Positions 44,383-52,163 of a DNA stretch of 64,000 bases are shown here, piece by piece (position 1 is the stretch's first letter; each line of letters starts with the position of its first letter). The notes under the pieces were generated by a model. It had not been told where the DNA came from. It searched no databases and worked only from the letters and a program-made list of their open reading frames with translations. This DNA is from Neorhizobium huautlense (lineage in GTDB: Bacteria; Pseudomonadota; Alphaproteobacteria; Rhizobiales; Rhizobiaceae), in contig NZ_JAUSRF010000002.1 in NCBI RefSeq assembly GCF_030811685.1, positions 388,706 to 452,705 of the forward strand, written 5' to 3'. The position numbers were made by a program, and so were the translations under genes.

Positions 44383-44433
44383 CGAGCCGTCGCCGGATCG
44401 CCCATGATGAGATGGTTTGAGCGGCGGCTTTTT
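44383..44433 (+). terminator. Possible terminator after the DUF465 gene
   Basis: AGCCGTCGC and GCGGCGGCT pair (one G-T) around a long loop and TTTTTCGTT follows. The loop is large, so it is only a likely terminator. Confidence 0.5.
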
Positions 44434-44535
44434 CGTTCTCGGGATCTGAGGAGAATATTTATGGTAAACAGATGCTTAAGTGGCATTTGTTGGCAAAGAA
44501 ATTCAGCAGGTTAACGCAGAGAATGAACGGTGGGC

Positions 44536-44805
44536 TCAGGCGTCTTCGCCCCAGAACTGGTCGAGCCACAGGTTCAGCCGGTCGAAACCGCCGACATTGA
44601 TCGCATAGATGCGGCGTGTGCCTTCGGATGTCACCGTGACCAGATTACAATCGAGCAGGGCCTTCAGGTGCTGCGACACCGCAGGACGGCTGATCGGCAG
44701 TCCCTTCGCCAGTTCGTTGACGGTTTTCGGCGCTCGCCGGAGTTCCTCGAGCAGGTGGCGCCGGTTGGGGTCGGCGATGGCTGTGAAGGGATCAATCGCT
44801 GTCAT
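44536..44805 (-). CDS. ArsR-family transcriptional regulator
   Basis: An 89-residue winged-helix repressor. FTAIADPNRRHLLEELRRAP and KGLPISRPAVSQHLKALLDC (DNA-binding helix) with RRIYAINVGGFDRLNLW match ArsR regulators. There is one Cys (LDCNL) but no metal-site pattern, so the signal is not readable; this subtype often controls growth-linked genes. The start at 44805 (MTAIDPF) is taken over an upstream ATG at 44841 on fit. It ends just upstream of a small ORF-like stretch without support. Confidence 0.88.
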   Translation of the reverse strand: MTAIDPFTAIADPNRRHLLEELRRAPKTVNELAKGLPISRPAVSQHLKALLDCNLVTVTSEGTRRIYAINVGGFDRLNLWLDQFWGEDA

Positions 44806-44897
44806 GGCGGGCAGGCTAGGGCATGGGTCCTGTCCCAGCAAGACACATTGTGCACCGCAGCGATGTTTGTTCCCGTCACACTCTCGTGTGCAGGTGT

Positions 44898-45662
44898 TTA
44901 CATCAGGCCGTCCCAGAGCAGCTTGAGACCGGCGGCGAGCGCCAGCGCATACATGAGCGGATAAAACAGCTCTATCTTCATGCGCCGCACCAGCGCGGCG
45001 CCGGCCATGGTGGCGAGAAAGGCGACAGGCAGAAGCGTGGCGGAAGCGGTCAGGTTTTTCGTATCGAAAGCGCCGAGTGCGAAATAGGGAACGACTTTGA
45101 CCGCATTCACCAGCGCGAAAAAGCGCACGCTGGCACCGGTATAGGCACGCGGATCAAGCCGCATCGGCATGACATAGATCTGGAAGGGCGGGCCGCCGGC
45201 ATGAGCGACGAAACTGGCATAACCGGACAGCATGCCCCAGAAGTTCGCGGCCACCGGCCGGTGCGGCAAAGGTGGAGTTTCGTGGTCGGCGGGCGTCATC
45301 CATTTCTGCTGGAAATAACGCAGCGCGAACAGAATGGTGGCAACCGCGATGACGACGCGCAGCGCATCGGCCGAGACCATGGCAGACGTTGCCCAGCCGA
45401 GCGCGATGCCGACAATGCCGCCGGGCAGGATCATCAGCAGCGTTTTGCGGTCGTTGAATTTGCGCCATGCCCACAATGCGACGATATCCATGACGATCAG
45501 GATGGGCAGAAAGATCGCCGCCGCTTCCACCGGGCCGACGACCAGCGCCATCAGCGGCACGCCCATCAGCGCCAGCGCGCCGCCAAGGCCGCCCTTGGAA
45601 AGACCGACGAGAATCACGGCCGGGATGGCCGCCAGAAAGAAATCGAGCGAAGGGAGAAACAT
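44898..45662 (-). CDS. TauE/SafE-family membrane transporter
   Basis: A 254-residue sulfite/taurine-exporter-like membrane protein with about eight helices. It begins MFLPSLDFFLAAIPAVILVG, and the second conserved half starts around AANFWGMLSGYASFVAHAGG with PPFQIYVMPMRLDPRAYTGA, which is typical. The substrate is not readable; family members export sulfite or organic sulfur compounds. It is divergent from the ThiE-like gene. The start at 45662 is chosen because the frame farther upstream covers the other gene's promoter. Confidence 0.9.
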   Translation of the reverse strand: MFLPSLDFFLAAIPAVILVGLSKGGLGGALALMGVPLMALVVGPVEAAAIFLPILIVMDIVALWAWRKFNDRKTLLMILPGGIVGIALGWATSAMVSADALRVVIAVATILFALRYFQQKWMTPADHETPPLPHRPVAANFWGMLSGYASFVAHAGGPPFQIYVMPMRLDPRAYTGASVRFFALVNAVKVVPYFALGAFDTKNLTASATLLPVAFLATMAGAALVRRMKIELFYPLMYALALAAGLKLLWDGLM

Positions 45663-45772
45663 GAAGCGGTGTTGATCCTTGTGCCGCTCCGGTTTATCGA
45701 ATTTGCCAGAACAAGGCGAGGGCGCGATGCCGGGAAACGGTTCGCCTCGCAACCAAAGAAATGGAAACACCC

Positions 45773-46426
45773 ATGTCCGCATCCGAAGACCGCTGCCGCC
45801 TCGTGCTGATCCTGCCCGATCTGGCTGATGACGCAGCGCTTGTGGAGCAACTTTCCGCAGCGCTTGAAGGCGGCGATGTCGCATCGGTGATCGTACCGCA
45901 ATATGATCTGGCCGAGCAGGCCTTTCAGGCGCGCGCCGAAAAGCTGGTGCCGCTTATTCAGGAGGCAGGTGCCGCCGCGATGATCTGTGGCGATACCCGC
46001 GTGGCCGGTCGCTCCAAGGCCGATGGCCTGCACATCACCGGCCCGCTGGAAGAGCTTGGCGAGGCGATCGAAAAGTTCACGCCGAAACTGATGGTCGGCG
46101 CCGGTGCGGCGGCCGATCGCCACAAGGCGCTCGAAGTCGGCGAGTTGCGCCCGGATTACATTTTCTTCGGCAAGCTGGATGGCGACATCAAGCCGGAAGC
46201 GCATCCGAAAAACGTGGCGCTCGGCGAATGGTGGGCGGCGATGGTGGAAATTCCCTGCATCGTCATGGGCGGCACGGACGCGTCTTCTGCCGTGATCGTT
46301 GCCGAATCCGGCGCCGAATTCGTGGCCATGCGCCTGGGTGTATTTTCGCACCCGGAAGGTCCGCGTGCGGCCGTTCAACAAATCAACGCGTCCTTGGACG
46401 AAAAAGCGCCACGGTTTGACGCTTGA
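45773..46426 (+). CDS. ThiE/TenI-like thiamine-phosphate-synthase family protein
   Basis: A 217-residue TIM-barrel protein like thiamine-phosphate synthase. EDRCRLVLILPDLADDAALV starts it, ADGLHITGPLEELGEAIEKF in the middle, and VGAGAAADRHKALEVGELRP then DYIFFGKLDGDI lead into IVMGGTDASSAVIVAESGAE. The usual phosphate-binding and TK loop of a true ThiE is not clear, so it may be a TenI-like or divergent form. Start at 45773 (or 45761). The Sel1 gene follows, overlapping by one base (TGATG). Confidence 0.75.
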   Translation: MSASEDRCRLVLILPDLADDAALVEQLSAALEGGDVASVIVPQYDLAEQAFQARAEKLVPLIQEAGAAAMICGDTRVAGRSKADGLHITGPLEELGEAIEKFTPKLMVGAGAAADRHKALEVGELRPDYIFFGKLDGDIKPEAHPKNVALGEWWAAMVEIPCIVMGGTDASSAVIVAESGAEFVAMRLGVFSHPEGPRAAVQQINASLDEKAPRFDA

Positions 46427-47541
46427 TGAGCTTCATGAGCCGCGCCCGTAAACCATCGATGTACAAAAAACTGATGCCCGCCATGGCAATCGTCTCGGCG
46501 CTCGTGCCGATCGTCGCCGAGGCCCAGCAGTCGAAAACGCCACCGCGCGCGGTGTCGCGCCCGCTCGAAACCGGCGCGCAGTCGTTTCGCGGTGCGCGTG
46601 ATGCCGGCGAAAACGGGCAGGGCGGCGATATTCCTTCGAGCGGCATCACGCTTTATCAGCGCATGGGAACGGCACTGCCGGACCTGCCGCCGGAAAAACC
46701 GTTCACGGGCAAGATCGATGAAGCTTACGGCGCCTATCAGCGCGGACTTTACGTGACAGCGCTTTCGATCGCGCTTCCCAAGGCGGAAAAGGGCGATGCC
46801 GCCTCGCAGGCGCTGGTCGCGGAAATGACCCTGCGTGGGCAGGGCATCAAGCAGGATATCAATTCGGCGGCGTTCTGGTTCGGAAAGGCCGCCGAGGGCG
46901 GCGATCCGTCGGCGATGTTCCAGTATGCGCTGATGCTGATTTCCGGCCGCGGCGTCAAACACGACAAGGCCAAGGCCGACGAATACATGCACAAGGCGGC
47001 CGAAGCCGGCAATTCGTCCGCGCAGTTCAACTGGGGCCAGATCCTGATTTCCCAGAACCCCGGCGAAAAGGGTTTGAAGCTGGCTCTGCCCTATTATGAA
47101 AAGGCGGCGGTGCAGGGGCTGGCGGATGCGCAATATGCGGTGTCGCAGCTTTATGTGGCCATCAAGGACCTGCCGCCGGAAAAGACGCGGCGCGCACGCG
47201 AATTTCTGGAGCGGGCCGCCAAGGCCGGTTTCGATACGGCGCAGCTCGACATGGGCATCTGGCTGGTGAACGGCGTCGGCGGCGAGCGCGATTTCGACAA
47301 GGGTTTCACCTGGCTGAGGGTCGCTGCCGTGCGTGGCAATGTGGTGGCCCAGAACAAGCTGGCGCATCTTTATATCAATGCGCTCGGCACGCGGCCGGAT
47401 CCGGTCGAGGCGGCCAAGTGGTATGTGTTGTCGCGCCGTGCCGGTCTGCCCGATCCGGCGCTGGAGGATTTTTATCTCGGCATCAGCGAGGACGTGCAGA
47501 AAAAGGCGATCGAGGCGGCCAACCGGTTCCGCCGCAGCTGA
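46426..47541 (+). CDS. Secreted Sel1-repeat protein
   Basis: A 371-residue protein with a signal-like segment (LMPAMAIVSALVPIVAEAQQ). Helical Sel1 repeats follow from about residue 100: AEKGDAASQALVAEMTLRGQ, AEGGDPSAMFQYALMLISGR, AEAGNSSAQFNWGQILISQN, AVQGLADAQYAVSQLYVAIK and RGNVVAQNKLAHLYINALG. Such proteins (ExoR-like) often regulate in the periplasm. The start overlaps the ThiE-like stop (TGATG), so the two are coupled; the reason is unknown. Confidence 0.88.
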   Translation: MSFMSRARKPSMYKKLMPAMAIVSALVPIVAEAQQSKTPPRAVSRPLETGAQSFRGARDAGENGQGGDIPSSGITLYQRMGTALPDLPPEKPFTGKIDEAYGAYQRGLYVTALSIALPKAEKGDAASQALVAEMTLRGQGIKQDINSAAFWFGKAAEGGDPSAMFQYALMLISGRGVKHDKAKADEYMHKAAEAGNSSAQFNWGQILISQNPGEKGLKLALPYYEKAAVQGLADAQYAVSQLYVAIKDLPPEKTRRAREFLERAAKAGFDTAQLDMGIWLVNGVGGERDFDKGFTWLRVAAVRGNVVAQNKLAHLYINALGTRPDPVEAAKWYVLSRRAGLPDPALEDFYLGISEDVQKKAIEAANRFRRS

Positions 47542-47892
47542 TCAGTTCAGCGATGCCTTGAGCGCAAACAGCGCGCCACGGATGATGAAGCCGTGGGCGA
47601 TGGCGAGAATGAACACGGTTGCCAGCCACAGGATGAGATAGCGGCCCTGAACGGCGGCAACACGCTTGTCGAGCCTCGGCGCGAGCGCGAACACAAGCGT
47701 GGCAAACGCGGCAGCGGCAGGCAGGACCGACAAGGCCACGCCCGCCGATGCGAATGTCGTTGGTTCGCCCCAGAGCGTGAAATGGATCGGCAGCTCGGTG
47801 CCGGCCGGCAGCGCCACGCCAAGCCCGATCGAAAGAGAACTCATGGTGATCAGCAGGCCAAGGCTGACGAACAGCGGCAATGCGATGGGCAA
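47542..47892 (-). CDS. Small membrane protein with DUF1648-like helices
   Basis: A 116-residue protein with four hydrophobic helices: LFVSLGLLITMSSLSIGLGV, VALSVLPAAAAFATLVFALA, and ILWLATVFILAIAHGF. The loop TELPIHFTLWGEPTTFAS resembles the DUF1648/SdpI-type loop (P-x-HF-x-GEP). The start is TTG at 47892, with AGGAG 8 bases upstream; no ATG fits. It converges with the Sel1 gene. Function unknown. Confidence 0.75.
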   Translation of the reverse strand: MPIALPLFVSLGLLITMSSLSIGLGVALPAGTELPIHFTLWGEPTTFASAGVALSVLPAAAAFATLVFALAPRLDKRVAAVQGRYLILWLATVFILAIAHGFIIRGALFALKASLN

Positions 47893-48105
47893 GTTTTGAA
47901 CTCCTGCTGGTGCGGCATCGGCCGGAAAGTTCGGCCCGTGTTGGCGCGCTTGTCGCAAAGGTGACATGAACTGGCAAGTGTCAACTATGTCGCGCCTCAC
48001 TTGAATTTCTCGCGGTTTTATGGTCATGAAGCCGCACATCACGACAAACTGACAAAAAGACGTCCCGCCCGACGAGTGCGCGGGGCAAATCCCAAGGATA
48101 TCCGC

Positions 48106-48906
48106 ATGGCACGCTCCGCCCTTCTCAACGTCATGGTTCAGGCTGCCGTCAAGGCGGGCAAGTCTCTCACCCGCGATTTCGGCGAGGTGCAGAACCTGCA
48201 GGTTTCCGTCAAGGGACCGGGCGATTTCGTCTCGCAGGCTGATTTCAAGGCGGAAAAGATCGTTCATGACGAGCTGATGAAGGCGCGTCCGACCTACGGT
48301 TTCCTCGGTGAGGAAGGCGGCGAGGAAAAGGGCACCGACGGCGCGCATCGCTGGATCGTCGATCCGCTCGACGGCACCACCAACTTCCTGCACGGCATTC
48401 CGCAGTTTGCCACTTCGATCGCGCTGGAGCGCAATGGCGAAATCGTTGCCGGCGTCATCTTCAATCCGGCGACCGACGAACTCTTCACTGCCGAAAAGGG
48501 CGGTGGCGCCTTCCTCAATGACCGTCGCCTGCGCGTGGCTGCCCGCCGCGTTCTGTCCGATTGCGTTATCGGTTGCGGCGTGCCGCATCTCGGCCGTGGC
48601 AATCACGGCAAGTTCCTCGTTGAGTTGCGCCACGTGATGGGCGAAGTTGCCGGCGTGCGCCGCATGGGCGCTGCCGCCCTCGATCTCGCTTATGTCGCTG
48701 CCGGCCGTCTCGACGGTTTCTGGGAAGCCGAACTGCATCCGTGGGACATGGCTGCCGGCCTGATCCTCATCAAGGAAGCCGGCGGTTTTGCCTCCGACAT
48801 GAAGGGCGGCCAGAACATGTTCGAGACCAAGACCGTGGTTGCCGGCAATGAACTGATCCAGAAGGCGCTGCTCGAAGTCTCCAACCGTCCGGTTCCGAGC
48901 CGCTAA
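48106..48906 (+). CDS. suhB: Inositol-1-monophosphatase
   Basis: A 266-residue magnesium-dependent phosphatase of the IMPase family. The motifs are GEEGGEEKG (metal), IVDPLDGTTNFLHG (metal and phosphate) and PWDMAAGLILIKEAGG (metal). In bacteria SuhB also takes part in rRNA transcription. The ATG has AAGGA 7 bases upstream. A GC-rich inverted repeat at 48928-48956 follows the stop and may end transcription. Confidence 0.95.
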   Translation: MARSALLNVMVQAAVKAGKSLTRDFGEVQNLQVSVKGPGDFVSQADFKAEKIVHDELMKARPTYGFLGEEGGEEKGTDGAHRWIVDPLDGTTNFLHGIPQFATSIALERNGEIVAGVIFNPATDELFTAEKGGGAFLNDRRLRVAARRVLSDCVIGCGVPHLGRGNHGKFLVELRHVMGEVAGVRRMGAAALDLAYVAAGRLDGFWEAELHPWDMAAGLILIKEAGGFASDMKGGQNMFETKTVVAGNELIQKALLEVSNRPVPSR

Positions 48907-48927
48907 AAAAGCGCGGCATGATATGAT

Positions 48928-48960
48928 GCCCCACCCCGGCAGATTGCCGGGCGGGGTAAA
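48928..48960 (+). terminator. Possible terminator after suhB
   Basis: CCCCACCCCGGCA and TGCCGGGCGGGG form a strong imperfect stem about 20 bp past the stop. No T-run follows on the plus strand, so this is only suggestive. Confidence 0.45.
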
Positions 48961-49045
48961 ATCCTCATGCTTTTCCAGTGCTTCGGCACTTCAATTCGTC
49001 GCAATTATAAAATAGCTTCCGTTCACGATTTGCGGAGGCTGTTTT

Positions 49046-50134
49046 ATGACGAATGATAGTTTGGGGGATGTGGACGTTTCCGAATCTGCTCCGCGCGATT
49101 ACGGCCACAAGCTTTCCAACCCGATCCCCTTCCTGTGGACGATGACGATCTTCCTGATCATCATCGGTTTCATCGCCGCCATCCTGTTCCGGCAGGCGCA
49201 GCACGCCTTCATGACCAATCCGGGCCTTAACGGCCTGATTCTCGGCGTTCTCCTGATCGGCGTGTTTCTGGTCTATGCGCAGATCGTTTCGCTTATCCCG
49301 GAAGTGCGCTGGTTCAACTCGTTCCGCGCCGCCGGCAGCGCCGACAAGGTGGGTCGCGAGCCGAAACTGCTGGCGCCGATGCGCGCGCTTCTCGGCCGTC
49401 GCCGCAAGGTGGCGCTGTCGACCGCGACGCTGCAATCCATTCTCGATTCGATCGGCACGCGGCTTGATGAAAAACGCGACACCTCGCGTTACCTCATCGG
49501 CCTTCTCGTTTTCCTCGGCCTGCTCGGCACGTTCTGGGGCCTGATCGAAACGATCGGCTCGATCAGCGAGGTTATTCAGGGCCTGGACCCGGCCTCCGGC
49601 AATAACAACGATATCCTGACCGCACTGAAAAGCGGACTGACCGCGCCGCTGTCCGGCATGGGCACGGCGTTCTCGTCCTCTCTGCTGGGTCTTTCCGGTT
49701 CGCTGATCCTCGGTTTCCTCGACCTGCAGGCCGGTCGCGCCCAGAACCGGTTTTATACGGAACTGGAAAACTGGCTGTCTTCCGTGACCGAAGTCGGCAG
49801 CGAACATCAGCATCTGGTGACCCCCGGCGTCGTGCCGGCCGCACCTGCCTCCGTCGATGAACTGCGTGCGCTGACCGAACAGTTGCAGAAACTGGCCACC
49901 GCACAGGCGCAGGCGCAAGGGGGGCCGCAGGCGGAACGTTCGCTGTCGGCCATGGCCAATCTCGCCGAGGGCATTCAGGGCCTCGTGAAGAACATGCGCG
50001 GCGAACAGCAGATGCTGCGTGACTGGATCGAGGCGCAGCAGGAGGAATCGAAGGCGATGCGCAAGTCGCTCGACCGGCTGAGCGAAAAGCTGGCCTCTGA
50101 AAAGCCGGCTACCGACAAAAGCGGGAGCAAATAA
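49046..50134 (+). CDS. MotA/TolQ/ExbB-like membrane channel protein (non-flagellar)
   Basis: A 362-residue protein with four membrane segments: FLWTMTIFLIIIGFIAAILF, LNGLILGVLLIGVFLVYAQI, SRYLIGLLVFLGLLGTFWGL and SGMGTAFSSSLLGLSGSLIL. The last two resemble MotA/TolQ/ExbB proton-channel helices. A cytosolic loop sits between them, and a coiled C-terminal tail (DWIEAQQEESKAMRKSLDRL) follows. The partner MotB-like gene starts 3 bp later. No flagellar or Tol genes surround it, so it is a stator-like pair of its own kind. Confidence 0.82.
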   Translation: MTNDSLGDVDVSESAPRDYGHKLSNPIPFLWTMTIFLIIIGFIAAILFRQAQHAFMTNPGLNGLILGVLLIGVFLVYAQIVSLIPEVRWFNSFRAAGSADKVGREPKLLAPMRALLGRRRKVALSTATLQSILDSIGTRLDEKRDTSRYLIGLLVFLGLLGTFWGLIETIGSISEVIQGLDPASGNNNDILTALKSGLTAPLSGMGTAFSSSLLGLSGSLILGFLDLQAGRAQNRFYTELENWLSSVTEVGSEHQHLVTPGVVPAAPASVDELRALTEQLQKLATAQAQAQGGPQAERSLSAMANLAEGIQGLVKNMRGEQQMLRDWIEAQQEESKAMRKSLDRLSEKLASEKPATDKSGSK

Positions 50135-50137
50135 GCG

Positions 50138-51169
50138 ATGGCGCTCGGCAGAAACCGCCGCAGCGAGCGCGGCGTCGATTATTGGCCGGGTTTCGTCGAC
50201 GCGCTGTCGACGTTGCTGCTCGCCATCATGTTCCTGCTCACGGTTTTCGTGCTGGCGCAGTTCATCCTGAGCCGTGAAATATCCGGCCGCGACGAGGTGC
50301 TGAACCGCCTGAACAGCCAGATTTCCGAATTGACGGAATTGTTGGCGCTGGAAAAGAGCGGCAAGACCGATCTCGAAGATACGCTGGCCAACCTGCAATC
50401 CTCACTCGTCACCTCGGAGAACGAACGGACGCGGCTGCAATCGTTGCTCGATCGCGGTGCTGGTGCCGGCGATGCGGCCAATGCCCGTGTTGGCAGGTTG
50501 ACTGATGAGCTTAGCCAGGAAAAGCAGATTTCTGCCCGCGCCTCGAGCCAGATCGAACTTTTGAACCAGCAGATCGCCGCACTGCGCGCCCAGATCGCTG
50601 CTGTCGAAGGTGCCTTGCAGGCGTCGGAAGCCAAGGACCAGTCATCGCAGGCGCGTATCGCCGATCTCGGTCGCCGCCTCAACGTTGCGCTGGCGCAGCG
50701 CGTGCAGGAACTCAACCGCTACCGGTCCGACTTCTTTGGCCGTCTGCGTGAAATCCTGTCCGACCGCGAAAACATCCGCATCGTCGGCGACCGTTTTGTC
50801 TTCCAGTCGGAAGTGCTGTTCCCGGTCGGCGGCAACGAACTGGACGATGCCGGCCGCGTCGAGATGGACAAGCTGGCATCGGCGCTTCTGGAACTGGCGC
50901 AGGAAATCCCGGCCGAGATCAACTGGGTGCTGCGCGTCGATGGTCATACGGACAATGCGCCGCTCTCTGGCACAGGCCGTTATCGCGACAACTGGGAACT
51001 TTCGTCGGCGCGCGCGACCTCCGTGGTGAAATACCTGATCACCAAAGGCGTGCCGGCCAATCGTTTGGTTGCTGCCGGTTTTGGTGAATTTCAGCCTATC
51101 GCCGAGGGCGACACGCCGGATGTGCGTTCACAGAACAGGCGTATCGAGTTGAAGTTGACGGAGCGATGA
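50138..51169 (+). CDS. MotB-like protein with OmpA-type peptidoglycan-binding domain
   Basis: A 343-residue partner of the MotA-like protein. The single membrane helix has the key Asp in WPGFVDALSTLLLAIMFLL, which fits ion-driven stators. A long coiled-coil follows (ELTELLALEKSGKTDLEDTL, QIELLNQQIAALRAQIAAVE), then an OmpA/MotB peptidoglycan-binding domain (SEVLFPVGGNELDDAGRVEM, LRVDGHTDNAPLSGTGRYRD, ELSSARATSVVKYLI). Probably it pulls or anchors on the cell wall using a proton current. Function unknown. Confidence 0.85.
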   Translation: MALGRNRRSERGVDYWPGFVDALSTLLLAIMFLLTVFVLAQFILSREISGRDEVLNRLNSQISELTELLALEKSGKTDLEDTLANLQSSLVTSENERTRLQSLLDRGAGAGDAANARVGRLTDELSQEKQISARASSQIELLNQQIAALRAQIAAVEGALQASEAKDQSSQARIADLGRRLNVALAQRVQELNRYRSDFFGRLREILSDRENIRIVGDRFVFQSEVLFPVGGNELDDAGRVEMDKLASALLELAQEIPAEINWVLRVDGHTDNAPLSGTGRYRDNWELSSARATSVVKYLITKGVPANRLVAAGFGEFQPIAEGDTPDVRSQNRRIELKLTER

Positions 51170-51236
51170 GGGTAGCGGCAAGTTGATTGACTGTTCCTCA
51201 ATGCAAGAGGGCGTGAATGCTTGTTGGAGAGGGCAG

Positions 51237-52145
51237 ATGAAAGCTTACGATATCGAGGTTTCAGAGCTGGTGCTTGCGCCGGAACAGCAGGGCGGACAAG
51301 GCTGGTGTTATGGCCTTCCTCCCGGCATCGGTCCCGAAGAGTGGCCGCTCGATCCGTGGAGCGGTTATCCGATGATGCACGGTTTCACGATTTTGCTGCC
51401 CGAAGAGTATCGCATTCACGGGTCTGAAATCGCCGCTCTCTCCTTCTTCGCGACCTCACCCGATCACAATGACGGGTCGCATGTTCAGGGGTATGAGGGC
51501 ACAAGATCTGTGATCGAAATACCCGGCGATGCTCCGCCCGGCGATCCGCAACTCCGGCCGTTCTGGGAGCGGGCCTGCATGGCGCATCCCAGAACCCACC
51601 GGATGTACGACATACTGGATTGTGCTTATGCGGTTATCCTTTTGACACGCGAGGAGTTTGACGCCGGACCGTGTATGCCGCCGCCTGCCGTCGACAGTTC
51701 TTTGGTCGGCATGGTGCCGCCACCTCTGTGGTTGTCGAAAGGTGCTTTTAATTCTTCGGACTTTTTTACCGCGAGCCCCGCTTCCTCTGGTGAAGAGGTG
51801 GGCGACAGGCATGTCCACCGGCCGTTGACATGGACTGCACGAGCCAATGATCCCAATGCCGGTATGCCGCCACGTGATTATTACGGCGAAGAGCCAGAGG
51901 AAGGCGGTTATCGACCTTTCTTCTATTGGCTTGATGGAAAGACCGAAATCGAGAACTGGCGGGAACATGAATGGGCTGATGGCCATGCGGCCAACCACAT
52001 TGGCGGTACAATGCGCCCTGCGCAGAACACGCCTGACTTCAGTCCGTATTACATCGAATTCGAAGAGGACTTTGGAGGGTACAATTTTGGTGGAGGCAAT
52101 GCGCAGTTGGATTTCCGCGACATGAAATTCGATTTCGCTTGCTGA
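51237..52145 (+). CDS. Unknown protein downstream of the MotAB-like pair
   Basis: A 302-residue soluble protein with no signal; start ATG at 51237 with GGAGAGGGCAG upstream. It is rich in Trp, Tyr, Pro, Asp and Gly: WCYGLPPGIGPEEWPLDPWS near the start and PFFYWLDGKTEIENWREHEW later. I do not recognise the family; weak similarity to DUF1963-like cytosolic proteins is possible but unproven. It lies 67 bp after the MotB-like gene on the same strand, perhaps in the same operon. Confidence 0.5.
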   Translation: MKAYDIEVSELVLAPEQQGGQGWCYGLPPGIGPEEWPLDPWSGYPMMHGFTILLPEEYRIHGSEIAALSFFATSPDHNDGSHVQGYEGTRSVIEIPGDAPPGDPQLRPFWERACMAHPRTHRMYDILDCAYAVILLTREEFDAGPCMPPPAVDSSLVGMVPPPLWLSKGAFNSSDFFTASPASSGEEVGDRHVHRPLTWTARANDPNAGMPPRDYYGEEPEEGGYRPFFYWLDGKTEIENWREHEWADGHAANHIGGTMRPAQNTPDFSPYYIEFEEDFGGYNFGGGNAQLDFRDMKFDFAC

Positions 52146-52163
52146 TCCAACCCTCTCCAGCAT

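Noticed and set aside
44461..44514. 17-codon ORF with AGGAG before it (MVNRCLSGICWQRNSAG)
   Set aside because: Short, no conservation information, sits in non-coding DNA; could be a leader but cannot be supported.
49046..51169. Zorya defence system for the MotAB-like pair
   Set aside because: No ZorC, ZorD or ZorE-like gene is near, and the following gene has no helicase or nuclease motif.
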